The position numbers and the translations under genes are program-made. A stretch of DNA of 64,000 nucleotides, from NCBI GenBank assembly GCA_017599285.1, contig JAGFXX010000001.1, positions 1,488,001-1,552,000 on the forward strand, read 5' to 3'. Below, in pieces: positions 36,019 through 44,851 of the stretch. Every line of letters starts with the position of its first letter. Position 1 is the first letter of the stretch. The stretch comes from Cereibacter azotoformans (GTDB lineage: Bacteria > Pseudomonadota > Alphaproteobacteria > Rhodobacterales > Rhodobacteraceae). Below the pieces are notes generated by a model that was not told the DNA's origin, did no database searches, and was given only the letters and a program-made list of their open reading frames with translations.

Positions 36019-37551
36019 ATGAGACGATTGCCGATGCGCAAGATTGCAGAAGCCCTTCGCCTGAAGGCGGCCGGGTTGGCGACCCGGAAGATCGCAGCAA
36101 ACCTGAACGTGGGCCAGTCGACGGTCAGCGAGTATCTCAAGCGCGCCGAGCGGGCGGGCTTGGTCTGGCCACTGCCGGATGGCCTGGACGAAGCCGCACT
36201 GGAGCGGCGGCTCTTCGCACCAACGGGCGGAAGGACCCGCCGCGGGCTGGCGGTTCCGGACTGGCCGGCGGTGCATCGGGCACTACGCCGCAAGGGCGTC
36301 ACCCTGGCCTTGATCTGGGAGGACTATCGCGCCGCCCATCCCCATGATGGTTATGGCTACAGCCGGTTCTGCGAACTCTACAGCCGTTGGGAAGGGAAGC
36401 TCTCGCCCACGATGCGCCAGCATCACGTCGCCGGCGAGCGCGTGTTCGTCGATTACGCGGGAGATGCCGTGGAGATCATCGACGGTGCGACCGGCGAGGT
36501 GCGGGCCGCGCAGATCTTCGTCGGCGTGCTGGGCGCCTCGAACTACACCTATGTTGAGGCGACCTGGAGCCAGAGCCTGCCGGACTGGATCGGCGCCCAT
36601 GTCCGCATGTTCGACTTCTTCGGCGGCGTGCCCGAGCAGATCGTCTCCGACAACCTGAAGGCGGGTGTCACCAAGGCCTGCTTCCACGAGCCGCGGATCA
36701 ACCGGACCTACGCCGAGATGGCCGCCCATTACGGCACCGCGGTGCTCCCGGCGCGCCCCTACAAGCCGCGCGACAAGGCCAAGGCCGAGGTCGGCGTGCT
36801 GCTGGTTCAGCGCTGGATCATCGCGCGCTTGCGCAGGCGGCGGTTCTTCTCGCTTGCTGAATTGAACGCGGCGATCCGCGACCTGCTGCCCGGTCTGAAC
36901 GCCAAGGTGACCCGCCACCTCGGCGCCAGCCGCCGGAATCTGTTCGAGCAACTCGACCGGCCGGCCCTGCGGCCCCTGCCGGCCAGCCCCTACGAGTATG
37001 CCGACTGGCTCGAGCGCCGCGTCGGTCTCGATTATCATGTCGAGGTCGAGAAGCACTACTACTCGGTGCCCCACCAGCTTCTGAAGAAGACGCTCTGGGC
37101 CCGGATCACCTCGCGGACCGTCGAAGTCTTCCACGACGGCCAGCGTGTCGCGTCCCATATCCGCAGCGCGGGCGACTGCCGACACACGACGGTCGCCGTC
37201 CACATGCCCGCCAGCCACCGCCGCTATGCCGGGCTCACCCCGGCCGAGCTGCGGCGCAAGGCCGAGAAGATCGGGCCGAACACGGCGGCGCTGGTGGATC
37301 TGATCCTGCAAGCAAAGACCCATCCCGAGCAGGGCTTCCGGGCCTGCGTGGGGATCGTGGATCTGGCCAAGCCTCATGGGCGTGACGCGCTCGAGGCCGC
37401 CTGCCTGCGCGCCCGGGAGATTGGCGGGCTGTCCTACAGCTCGGTCAAGTCGATCCTCCGGAACAACCTGCATCGCCAACGGCCCGAGACGCCCGCGGAG
37501 GGGCCGGCGATCACGCACCCCAACATCCGCGGCGCCAGCTACTTCCACTGA
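36019..37551 (+). CDS. istA: IstA, IS21-family transposase
   Basis: A 510-residue IS21 transposase. An N-terminal helix-turn-helix ([20 protein letters not shown] through [11 protein letters not shown]) precedes a DDE integrase core (VFVDYAGD, then DNLKAGV and the C-terminal Glu in AKAEVGV), followed by a beta-barrel domain. I chose the ATG at 36019 behind CAGGGAG rather than the upstream in-frame ATG. With istB truncated, the element should not transpose normally. Confidence 0.93.
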   Translation: MRRLPMRKIAEALRLKAAGLATRKIAANLNVGQSTVSEYLKRAERAGLVWPLPDGLDEAALERRLFAPTGGRTRRGLAVPDWPAVHRALRRKGVTLALIWEDYRAAHPHDGYGYSRFCELYSRWEGKLSPTMRQHHVAGERVFVDYAGDAVEIIDGATGEVRAAQIFVGVLGASNYTYVEATWSQSLPDWIGAHVRMFDFFGGVPEQIVSDNLKAGVTKACFHEPRINRTYAEMAAHYGTAVLPARPYKPRDKAKAEVGVLLVQRWIIARLRRRRFFSLAELNAAIRDLLPGLNAKVTRHLGASRRNLFEQLDRPALRPLPASPYEYADWLERRVGLDYHVEVEKHYYSVPHQLLKKTLWARITSRTVEVFHDGQRVASHIRSAGDCRHTTVAVHMPASHRRYAGLTPAELRRKAEKIGPNTAALVDLILQAKTHPEQGFRACVGIVDLAKPHGRDALEAACLRAREIGGLSYSSVKSILRNNLHRQRPETPAEGPAITHPNIRGASYFH

Positions 37552-37563
37552 GACGGAGACCAC

Positions 37564-37848
37564 ATGCTCGACCATCCCACCCTGAACCGCCTGCGCGAGC
37601 TCAAGCTCGAAGGCATGGCCGAAGCCTTCGCCGAGTTGCAGCGACAAGACGATGCCGCCGCGCTCAGCCATGCCGAATGGCTGGGCCTGCTGATCGACCG
37701 CGAGGCGGCCCGCCGCAGCACAAAGCGCTATCAGAGCCGGATCCGCACGGCGAAGCTGCGCCATGTCGGCGCCGCCATCGAGGACGTCAACTACCGCGCG
37801 CCGCGTCAACTCGACCGGGACCTGTTCCGCCAACTCGCGCAAGGCGAC
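37564..37848 (+). pseudogene. istB: IstB (IS21 helper ATPase), N-terminal fragment
   Basis: The first 95 codons of IstB are present (MLDHPTLNRLRELKLEGMAE, then DVNYRAPRQLDRDLFRQLAQ) and stop just before the Walker A region expected in a 250-residue IstB. At about 37848 the frame continues without interruption into an ISL3 transposase, so the visible reading frame is a hybrid. It begins 12 bases after istA with a GAGACGGAG ribosome site. Confidence 0.85.
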
Positions 37849-39296
37849 TCCCGCTGCCCGAGTTGCGGCACGGCCTCGACCCGGCTCCACAGCCGATACG
37901 CTCGCCGTCTGTCGGACCTGCCCGCGCATGGGCGTCGCGTCCGGATCGTGCTGACCGTGCGGCGCTTTCGGTGCCCGAGCCGGACGTGCCGGACCCGGAT
38001 CTTCGGCGAACGGCTCGATGAGGGGATCGGCCAGCGGCATGGGCGCCGCACTGCGCGGCTGCAGGGCCTCGTCCAATGTCTCGGGCTGGCCTTGGGTGGC
38101 CGGCCCGGGCAGGCACTGGCCCATCGACTGCTGCTGCGCGTGAGCAAGGACACCTTGCTTCGCGCCGTGAAGAATGGCCTGGCTTCGGAAGCGCCACCGC
38201 CCCGCGTCATCGGCATCGACGACTGGGCCTGGAGGAAGGGGCACCGCTACGGCTCGATCCTCTGCGACCTCGAGCGGCGCAAGGTGATCGACCTTTTGCC
38301 GGACCGGGAGCCGGCGACCGTCGAGGCTTGGCTAGCCGAGCACCCCAGCGTGGAGATCGTCTCCCGCGACCGCGGCGGCGGGTATGGACTGGCCGTGGCG
38401 AACGGACGACCTGAGGCCGTCCAGGTGGCCGATCGCTGGCACCTGCTCGAGAATGCGAGCCGCGCGTTCCTTGATGCGGTCCGCAGTTCCATGCCGGAGA
38501 TCCGTCGGGCGCTGGGGCGGGCAAGGTGGATCCCACCTTGCTGACCTCGGCGGAACGCATTCAATACGTTGGATTTCTCCGTCGGCAAGAGGCGAACGCG
38601 GCGGTGCGCGCGCTGGCCGATGAGGGAATGCCCATCAAGCAGATCGTCCGGCGAACGGGCTGCAGCCGACAACTGGTGCGCCGGATCCTGAGGGGGCAGC
38701 GCGAGGACGTCTTCCGCGTCCGGCAGCACTCGCTCGAGCCATGGCTGCCTTGGCTGGATGCCGAGTGGACGGCCGGGTGCCGGAACGGTGCCGAGCTCTG
38801 GCGTCGGATGCAGGCGGCCGGATTCCGCGGCAGCCTGCGCGTCGTCACTGAATGGGCAACCCGCCGTCGCCGGGCGGAGGCGTCGCGCGCCGAACTTCCG
38901 GCCCGCTGCCCGGCAGCCCGCACCATCGCCAGGGCGATGACGTTGCGACGCCACGACCTCGCTCGGGACGAAGCCCTCATGGTCGCGGCGATCGAGGCGA
39001 AGGTGCCGGAGCTCGCCACGGCCGCGGCGCTGCTCGACCGGTTCCAGCGCATGGTCCGAAAGCGAAGCGCCGACCATCTGGCCGAGTGGCTGGATGCTGC
39101 CGCCACCAGCCCGCTCGCCTCTTTTGCACGGGGCATCAAGGCCGATGAGGCAGCCGTTACCGCGGCGCTGAACGAGCCGTGGTCCAACGGTCAGACGGAA
39201 GGCCAGATCAACCGCCTGAAGATGCTCAAGCGCCAGATGTACGGTCGCGCCGGCCTTGTGCTTCTCAAGGCACGCCTGATCGGAGCTGTGTCATGA
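37849..39296 (+). pseudogene. ISL3-family transposase, N-terminally truncated and frameshifted
   Basis: Two frames together give most of an ISL3 transposase. The first (to a stop at 38542-38544) has the zinc-finger-like CPSCGTAS...CRTCR region and the core IGIDDWAWRKGHRYGSI; the second (from about 38526 to 39296) resumes with [14 protein letters not shown], an HTH segment, and the ISL3 C-terminus [20 protein letters not shown]. The first 25 or so residues are replaced by IstB. The two frames join by a -1 shift near 38523. Either a mutation or a frameshift site; mutation is simpler. Confidence 0.85.
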
Positions 39297-39329
39297 CCGC
39301 GGAAATTGCACCGAAATTGAGTCAGAGCC
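37849..39329 (+). mobile_element. ISL3-family element, left part missing
   Basis: The right end is placed near 39329, where GAGTCAGAGCC resembles the GGCTCTG inverted repeat of ISL3 elements read in reverse. The left end and the 5' end of the transposase are absent at the fusion with istB, so no target duplication can be tested. Confidence 0.6.
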
Positions 39330-39416
39330 GAAGCGTTGCCCCCTGTGCACGTAGGTTCGGTCCCCGACCGGGACGGAGGCGGTGTTCGTCAAGCTAGTTG
39401 TCCCGGTCTCTCGTTT

Positions 39417-40529
39417 TCAGGCTGCCTGTACGGCCGACCCGGCCATGGGTCCGCCGCCGCCAGCTTGATGGGGGAGCGCGGCGGCGAACCCATGGCCTCC
39501 GCGCCCGGCATCGGGCCGGACCGAGCCGATGGGCTGCCAGTTGCGGGTCTGGCCTGACCAGCGTTCGGGGTGTGCAGCGCGGGCCAGCTGGTAGACGCGG
39601 TGGCGCTCGGCCAGCAGCGCCTTGTCCTCGCCGCGGTGGCGCTGGTCGGGGGTGACGAAGCGGATCGCGCTGTGACGGTGCTCGAGATTGTACCAACGCA
39701 CGAAGCTCTGGACCCAGGTCCGCGCCTCCTCGATCGTGGCGAAGCCCCGGGTCGGCCAGCGGGGCGTGTACTTGCAGGTGCGGAACAGCGCCTCGGAGAA
39801 GGCATTGTCGTTGCTGACGCGGGGCCGGCTGAAGGAGGCGATGACGCCCAGCCGCTCCATCGTCACCTTCATCGTCGCGCCCTTCATCGGGCTGCCATTG
39901 TCCGCATGGAGTACGAGCGGGCTGGTCAGGCACCGCTCCGACCAGACGGCGCGCCTGAGCACCTCGGCCGCGAACTCCGAGGTCTCGCGGTCGTGGACCT
40001 CCCAGCCGACAATCTTCCGGCTGAAGATGTCGACGATGAGGTAGAGGTAGAAGAAGGTCCCCGCGATCGACCCTGGAAGCCACGTTATATCCCAACTCCA
40101 CACCTGGCACGGCCCCTTCGCCTCGAAGCTCGTCGGTGGTTTCCGGCGCGCAGCGGGGCGGGCGCGGCCACGGCGATGGTTCTGCCCGCGCTCGCGCAAC
40201 ACCCTGTAGAAGCTGGATTCCGAGGCGATCCAGATGTTTCGGTCGGCCAGCCGGGGCACGATCTGGCTCGGCGGAAGGCTCGCGAATTCCGGCGTGGCGC
40301 AGGTCGCCACGATCCGGTCGCCCTCCTCCTCGGTGAGCTTGTTGGCCGGCGCCGGGCGGTCGGCAGAGGGGCGGCGATCCTCGCGGATCCCGCCGTCGGG
40401 GCCCTGCCAGCGGCGCAGGGTGCGCGGGCTGAGGCCCGCTGCGGCGCAGGCGGCCGAGGGCCGGGCCCCGGCCTCCGTGGCGGCAGCGACGAGGGCGGCA
40501 ATCTCCTGGCGATCCGGGGCTGAGGTCAT
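39417..40529 (-). CDS. IS3-type transposase OrfB (DDE integrase)
   Basis: A 370-residue transposase. An N-terminal HTH-like part (GLSPRTLRRWQGPDGG) and helper region precede an rve integrase core with VWSWDITWLPG (first Asp), VLHADNGSPMKG (second Asp) and SNDNAFSEALFRTCKY (Glu), as in IS3-group OrfB proteins. The ATG at 40529 overlaps the orfA stop by four bases. It looks intact, but OrfA is frameshifted. Confidence 0.92.
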   Translation of the reverse strand: MTSAPDRQEIAALVAAATEAGARPSAACAAAGLSPRTLRRWQGPDGGIREDRRPSADRPAPANKLTEEEGDRIVATCATPEFASLPPSQIVPRLADRNIWIASESSFYRVLRERGQNHRRGRARPAARRKPPTSFEAKGPCQVWSWDITWLPGSIAGTFFYLYLIVDIFSRKIVGWEVHDRETSEFAAEVLRRAVWSERCLTSPLVLHADNGSPMKGATMKVTMERLGVIASFSRPRVSNDNAFSEALFRTCKYTPRWPTRGFATIEEARTWVQSFVRWYNLEHRHSAIRFVTPDQRHRGEDKALLAERHRVYQLARAAHPERWSGQTRNWQPIGSVRPDAGRGGHGFAAALPHQAGGGGPMAGSAVQAA

Positions 40530-41025
40530 TCGTCCTCGCCCTCCCTGCGGTCCCAGATCGCCTCGACCTTTTTTCGCAGGATCATCAGCGCGGCCGCCTC
40601 GGCCAGCGCCTTCTCCTTGCGCGCCAACTCACGCTCCAGCTGCTGGATCCGTTTCTTGTCGTCGCGCGTCTCGCGGGCGATCCGGCTCGCGGCTGCCCGC
40701 TCCCAGTCGTTGGCGCGCGCGCAGGCTTCGCGCCAGACAGCGAGTGCTCGGGGTAGATGCCACGGCGGCGGCAGTACTCAGCCAGCTCCGCCTCGTTCAT
40801 CGAAGCGGTCTCGATCACCGCCGCCAGCTTGTCCTGGGAGGTCCAGCCCTCAGGCCCGGCGTTCGCATCCGGCAGGAGCTGGCCCTTCGCCCGAGCCTCC
40901 GCCCGCCACTTGGCGAGCGTCGCGACACTGATCCCGTCCTCCTTGGCCAACTGGCCCAGGGGCATGTTGTTCGGCGGCAGCATCTTCGTAAGAACCGCCG
41001 CCTTTCGTTCCCGTGAGTAAGCCAA
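40526..41025 (-). pseudogene. IS3-type OrfA with a frameshift
   Basis: The first about 93 codons (MAYSRERKAAVLTKMLPPNN, then HTH region) read normally to RRRGIYPE. One base is then missing near 40747: restoring it yields LAVWREACARANDWERAA and a coiled-coil Glu/Arg-rich tail ending in the stop that overlaps orfB. As it stands the frame runs into an unrelated Arg/Ser-rich tail. The shift lies inside the HTH-to-coiled-coil region rather than at the orfA/orfB junction, so it is probably a mutation and not programmed. Confidence 0.8.
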
Positions 41026-41244
41026 ACCCGTCGTCCTGTCCCGCCCGCCTCAGGATACACTTCCAGATCCAGAACCGGTGACAACTGCCCTGACGGGGCG
41101 GGCGGCAGAGACATTCGCCATACCGGCCGTTTTACGCCGATCCGGCCGGGTATCTTCGCTTCGCCTTGAGCCCCCGACATCCTTGCGACCGCGCGCCTCT
41201 TCGGAGGCACGCTGTCGCTGCTCGCCATCCGTCATGATGCGAAC

Positions 41245-41612
41245 GTTCCCGCTCATGTCGGTGCCCCCGACCTGATCCGCCCGCGCCGTCACCACCGTCC
41301 CGTCGTGCGGATGAGCCGCCCGCGGCGCGGGCCGGTGGGGTGCGAGCAGGCCATGCGCCTTCATCAGCCGCCGCACCCGGCGCGCCACCGTCCGGAGGCC
41401 GCGGAAGCGCAGCCGCGCCTAGACCTTGCGATAGCCTTTCCCCGTGAAGGGCGAGACCTCGATCACCTCGCGGATCGCCGCCAGCAGGTCGGTGTCGCCG
41501 GCAGCACCCTGAGGGCCGCGGCGACGGGGTGTGCGCGGGTCGTTCGCTGCTTGCCGCATGCGCTGGCGATGAAGGGTCGCTCGCGACAGGCCCCAGAGAT
41601 GCGCTGATCGGG
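41245..41612 (-). pseudogene. Degenerate IS3-type transposase fragment with amber codon
   Basis: Minus-strand codons read LWGLSRATLHRQRMRQ, later IREVIEVSPFTGKGYRKV, an amber TAG at 41417-41419 where the family has Trp, then ARLRFRGLRTVARRVRRLMK and HPHDGTVVTARADQVGGTDM, the region just before the first catalytic Asp of IS3-group integrases. Similarity ends near 41245 and is cut on the other side near 41612 by the second IS110-type element. A dead remnant of an element different from the one at 39396-41086. Confidence 0.75.
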
Positions 41613-41676
41613 CTTTGCGCCAAGCGTCGACGTTGAGACCCTGTCCTGCATCGCAACCGATCAAGGAGCTCATGCC

Positions 41677-42729
41677 ATGGAGTTTTTCGTGGGTCTTGAT
41701 GTGTCGCTCGACGAGACGCACATCTGCGTCGTCGACGAAGGCGGTCGCATCGTCAAGGAGACACGCGCTGCGAGCGAGCCGAAGGCGATTGCCAAGGCTA
41801 TCCGGCACCAGGGCCGGCGCATCGAGCATGTCGGCCTCGAAGCCGGAAACCTTTCCCAGTGGCTCCACGAGGGGCTTGTCCGCGAGGGGTTCTCTGTCTC
41901 GGTGATGGAGGCGCGTCACGTCCGAGCGGCCTTCGCCGCGATGCGCGTCAAGACCGATCGCCATGACGCCCGCGGCATCGCCCAGCTCGTGCGCCTTGGC
42001 TGGTTCAAGCGCGTACACGTGAAGTCGCTGACCGCCCAGGAGACCCGCGTTCTGCTCACCGCGCGCACCTTCCTCATAGAAAAAGTGACGGCGACGGAGA
42101 ACTCGCTCCGCGCCGCGCTGAGGACCTTCGGGCTGAAGATGGGATCTGTGACGCGGAAGACGTGGGAGGCCCGGGCGCGCGAACTTGCCGCCGGAAACCC
42201 GCTCCTCGAGGGCATCGTGGACGCCATGTTGCGGGTGCGAGCCCTGCTCCTTGACGAACTTGCCAGCCTCGACGGCCAGCTCATGGCACTCGCGAAGTCC
42301 GATCCCGTGACACGGCTGCTGATGACGACCCCGGGTGTGGGCGTGATCGTGGCGCTGACCTTCCGAAGTGCCGTCGATGACCCGGACCGCTTCCCACGCA
42401 GCAGGGATGTTGGCGCCTGGGCGGGACTGACCCCGCGAAGGTGGCAATCGGGCAAGACTGATATCGCCGGACGGATCACCAAGGCCGGTGATCCGCGGGT
42501 GCGCGTCATGCTCTTCGAGGCCGCGGCGAGCATTCTCGGGCGGGCGCGGGTCATGTCGCCCTTGAAGTCCTGGGGTTTGAGGATCGCGAAACGGACATCA
42601 ATGAAGAAGGCGATCGTTGCCGTGAGCCGCAAGCTCGCAACGATCCTGCTGGCGATGTGGAAGTCCGGAACCGCATACTGGGCGGCGGGTCGGCCACCAG
42701 CCTCGGCCCAGGACCTCGCAGCAGCATGA
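41677..42729 (+). CDS. IS110-family transposase (copy 2)
   Basis: A 350-residue DEDD recombinase with FVGLDVS (Asp8), VGLEAGN, KTDRHDARGIA, and the C-terminal TPGVGVIVALTFRS and RWQSGKTD segments. It aligns along its length with copy 1 at 34616-35647 (for example both have AASEP, LSQWLH and RELAAGNP), but differs at many residues, so the two elements are relatives rather than recent duplicates. Intact; an AAGGAG ribosome site precedes the ATG. Confidence 0.95.
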   Translation: MEFFVGLDVSLDETHICVVDEGGRIVKETRAASEPKAIAKAIRHQGRRIEHVGLEAGNLSQWLHEGLVREGFSVSVMEARHVRAAFAAMRVKTDRHDARGIAQLVRLGWFKRVHVKSLTAQETRVLLTARTFLIEKVTATENSLRAALRTFGLKMGSVTRKTWEARARELAAGNPLLEGIVDAMLRVRALLLDELASLDGQLMALAKSDPVTRLLMTTPGVGVIVALTFRSAVDDPDRFPRSRDVGAWAGLTPRRWQSGKTDIAGRITKAGDPRVRVMLFEAAASILGRARVMSPLKSWGLRIAKRTSMKKAIVAVSRKLATILLAMWKSGTAYWAAGRPPASAQDLAAA

Positions 42730-42910
42730 TGACGAAATTTATCAGGCCCCGCGAGCCACCAGGACCACGTGCTCGTCATCACTGAGATCCGGCGCCTTTG
42801 GGCGACGGTGTGAAGTCCCGAGTAGGGACGACGGACGGGATCAGCTCGGATTTGCCCATGGCTGAAGTGAAGCCGAGGTAGAGCTTAGGAGCATCCCGAC
42901 CTCCACAGTC

Positions 42911-42953
42911 CGCATCTTGTGGCGGCGCGCCGACCACGGACAGAAGCATGGAC
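42911..42953 (+). repeat. Conserved non-coding block downstream of IS110-type transposase, copy 2
   Basis: Contains GCATCTTGT, GGCGGC, GCGCCGACCACGGAC, one variable base and GAAGCATG in the same order as the minus-strand block at 34422-34470. It begins 182 bases beyond the transposase stop and lies within the last 90 bases of the element. Conservation outside the gene implies a functional RNA or end structure. Confidence 0.55.
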
Positions 42954-42995
42954 CTGCTCGTTGGACCGTCATCGCCATTGACCGAACCCGCCCGA

Positions 42996-43694
42996 TCACA
43001 GAAGCGGCATGTGTTCGGAATGCTTGGCCACGGCGACATGGGCAAGCAGCGCCTCGGTCGGCCAGCTGCCTTCCAGCAGATGCGCCGGAGCCTTGGCCTG
43101 GACGACGCCAATCCGCCCCTTCGGGCAGGCGTATTTCGGGCGGATCGTGACGATCACCTGGTACCGGGCCGGAATGATGTCGAGCCGCTCGGTTCGATCC
43201 TCGCCGATCCGGACCATGTCCCCGCAGCCGCAGGGGCAGACGATGTTGGCCGGCTCGATCACCCGTTCGACCCGCGGCAGGTGGTCCGGCAGGGCACGGG
43301 CCCTGCGGGGCGCGCGGGGCTTCTTCTCCGCATCGGGAGCGCTGGCTGCGATCCTCTCCTCGACCGCGGCGATGCGCGCCTCGGTCTCGGCGATGGCGGT
43401 CTCCAGATCCTCGAGGGCCAGTTCCAGCTGGGCCGGATCAAGCTTCTCGGACTTCGGCCCGAACTTCGCCTGCCGGTACTGCGCGACCTGGCCCTCCAGC
43501 GTCCCGATCAGTTCCTTGAGCTCGGCAATGAAGGCGTCCTTCTCGGCCACCACCGCCTGCTCGTGCAGGCGCGCGGCACGCTCGACGGAGGCCTCGAACC
43601 GGGCCGCTTCCAGAGCCGCATGCTGGGCCTGGAAGGCCGTCACCACCTCGGGCGGAAGATCGGGAAACCGGCTGAGATCGAGGGGCTGCGACAT
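42996..43694 (-). pseudogene. tnpC: IS66-family TnpC, truncated to its N-terminal 232 residues
   Basis: The coiled-coil (LKELIGTLEGQVAQYRQAKF, with GPKSEKL), the basic linker (PRAPRRARALPDHLPR) and the zinc-finger CPCGCGDM are all present, followed by the start of the DDE domain to KHSEHMPL. Sequence similarity then stops at about 43001, where the IS110-type element ends. IS66 TnpC is normally over 500 residues, so all catalytic residues are lost. Confidence 0.92.
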
Positions 43695-43758
43695 GCGCCC
43701 TTCGACCCGATCCGAGCCGCGGACCCCAGTAAAACAAGGTCGGAAACGACCGCCTGAG

Positions 43759-44112
43759 TCACCCCGCCGCAGCCGGAGGCGCCACCCGTTGTGCCACCAC
43801 CCGACGCCACTCCAGCCCTTCGAACAGAGCCTCGTACTGCGCCCGGGACAGCCGCATGACCCCGTCCTGGATCCTCGGCCAGGCGAAGTTTCCCTGCTCG
43901 AGCCGCTTGTAGATCAGCACCAGGCCGCTGCCGTCCCAGACCAAAATCTTCAGCCGATCGCCCCGCTTCGAGCGGAAGATCACCGTCACGCCCGAATGCG
44001 GATCGAGCTTCAGCTCGTTCTGCACGATCAGCGCCAGCGCCGGATGGCCGCAGCGGAAGTCGACGGGCCGGGTCGCCACCACGATCGGCAGCCGCTGGCC
44101 GGCGACGATCAT
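43759..44112 (-). CDS. tnpB: IS66 TnpB (Orf2)
   Basis: A 117-residue IS66 accessory protein with the family sequence around RPVDFRCGHPALALIVQNEL and VWDGSGLVLIYKRLEQGNFA. It looks complete. The ATG overlaps the tnpA stop (ATGA); tnpC follows after 64 bases. The element is dead because tnpC is truncated. Confidence 0.93.
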   Translation of the reverse strand: MIVAGQRLPIVVATRPVDFRCGHPALALIVQNELKLDPHSGVTVIFRSKRGDRLKILVWDGSGLVLIYKRLEQGNFAWPRIQDGVMRLSRAQYEALFEGLEWRRVVAQRVAPPAAAG

Positions 44113-44513
44113 GGTGCCTCCTGCAGCGCCCGCACCAGCGCCGCCGCCCGTTCGGCCGGAACGTTACCCGGAACCCGCAGGATGACGGCGCCGATCTCGA
44201 TGGTGACCACGCCTGACAGGCCATCCAGTCCGGCGCCACACTCCGGCTCCACCGTCAGGGGCACGAAGGCAGCCTCCAGGCCCTCCACCGCGTCCTCGGG
44301 CAGAGCGAGCAGCCCCTTACGGGCTTGCCGCCGCCAAGCCGAAAGCTGGTGCGCAAGCACCCCGTGCCGCCGCGCCACTTCTGCCACACGGACGCCCGGG
44401 CGAAAGCTCTCTGCCACGATCCGGGCCTTCACCTCGTCCGGCCAACGCCGATAGCCACGAGTGCGCCGGATCACCTCGATCCGGCCGTCGAACCCTTCAC
44501 CGCCATCCGGCAT
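44109..44513 (-). CDS. tnpA: IS66 TnpA (Orf1)
   Basis: A 134-residue IS66 TnpA of the transposase-8 type: HTH region (RRWPDEVKARIVAESFRPGV, then EVARRHGVLAHQLSAWRRQA) and a short hydrophobic C-terminus. I chose the ATG at 44513 behind GAAGGAGG; the frame opens 15 codons earlier. First gene of the IS66 set. Confidence 0.9.
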   Translation of the reverse strand: MPDGGEGFDGRIEVIRRTRGYRRWPDEVKARIVAESFRPGVRVAEVARRHGVLAHQLSAWRRQARKGLLALPEDAVEGLEAAFVPLTVEPECGAGLDGLSGVVTIEIGAVILRVPGNVPAERAAALVRALQEAP

Positions 44514-44851
44514 GGTCGCCTCCTTCTGAACCCTCAGAACGAGACTCGCCCCTCCCATCCCGATCCGGAACCCGGGAACTCAATGGGCCATAGGCGGCGC
44601 ATACGGTCGACCGGCGGCTCAGGGCGGAGGTGACACCCGCGGCATCCGCTACGGCCGCGTCTCCACCCGGTGGCTTCCTGTGCATTCTCGCCATTCCGTC
44701 CATGGTTCTGATCGACGGCTGGCGAATGATTATGCAGGTTCAGCTCGGCAGCGCTGCCACGTCTGCCGTGTGGAAGATAGTTCGATGTTGACCCGCCTTC
44801 GAACGCCTTCCCATCAGCCGCACGTAATGGCCGTACGGCAGCCCCTCAGAA
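44514..44851. other. Gap between IS66 tnpA and the SleB-like gene
   Basis: No gene is visible. The first part should hold the IS66 end, but I cannot identify its inverted repeat because the other end is missing. The rest, with CATTC/GAATG-rich bases, is unassigned. Confidence 0.4.

Larger units (their letters stand above)
35886..37848 (+). mobile_element. IS21-family element, truncated at its istB end
   Basis: The left end is taken near 35886-35900, where the IS5 fragment stops. Short repeats typical of IS21 termini follow: CCGGGGT recurs at about 35899 and 35922 with similar following bases. istA is intact; istB is cut after 95 codons by ISL3-derived sequence. No right end remains. Confidence 0.65.
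39396..41086 (-). mobile_element. IS3-type element with recognisable inverted ends
   Basis: The ends AGTTGTC-CCGGTCTCT at 39396 and the reverse complement AGTTGTC-ACCGGTTCT ending at 41086 are imperfect inverted repeats that bracket a two-gene transposase cassette (orfA and orfB) of about 1.69 kb. No clear short target duplication is visible outside them. Confidence 0.75.
41613..42999 (+). mobile_element. IS110-type insertion sequence, copy 2 (ends approximate)
   Basis: The left limit is where the IS3-type fragment stops (about 41612), and the right limit is where the IS66 transposase gene is cut (about 43001). Between them lie one intact transposase, a 5' flank of about 64 bases and a 3' flank of about 270 bases with the conserved block at 42911-42953. 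The asymmetry matches copy 1. Confidence 0.65.

Noticed and set aside
43759..44513. IS66 accessory genes as part of an antiphage or regulatory system
   Set aside because: tnpA and tnpB are standard IS66 genes next to a truncated tnpC; nothing else is associated with them.
44514..44851. Small open frames between IS66 and the SleB-like gene
   Set aside because: They lack ribosome sites and coding character, and probably include the IS66 end.
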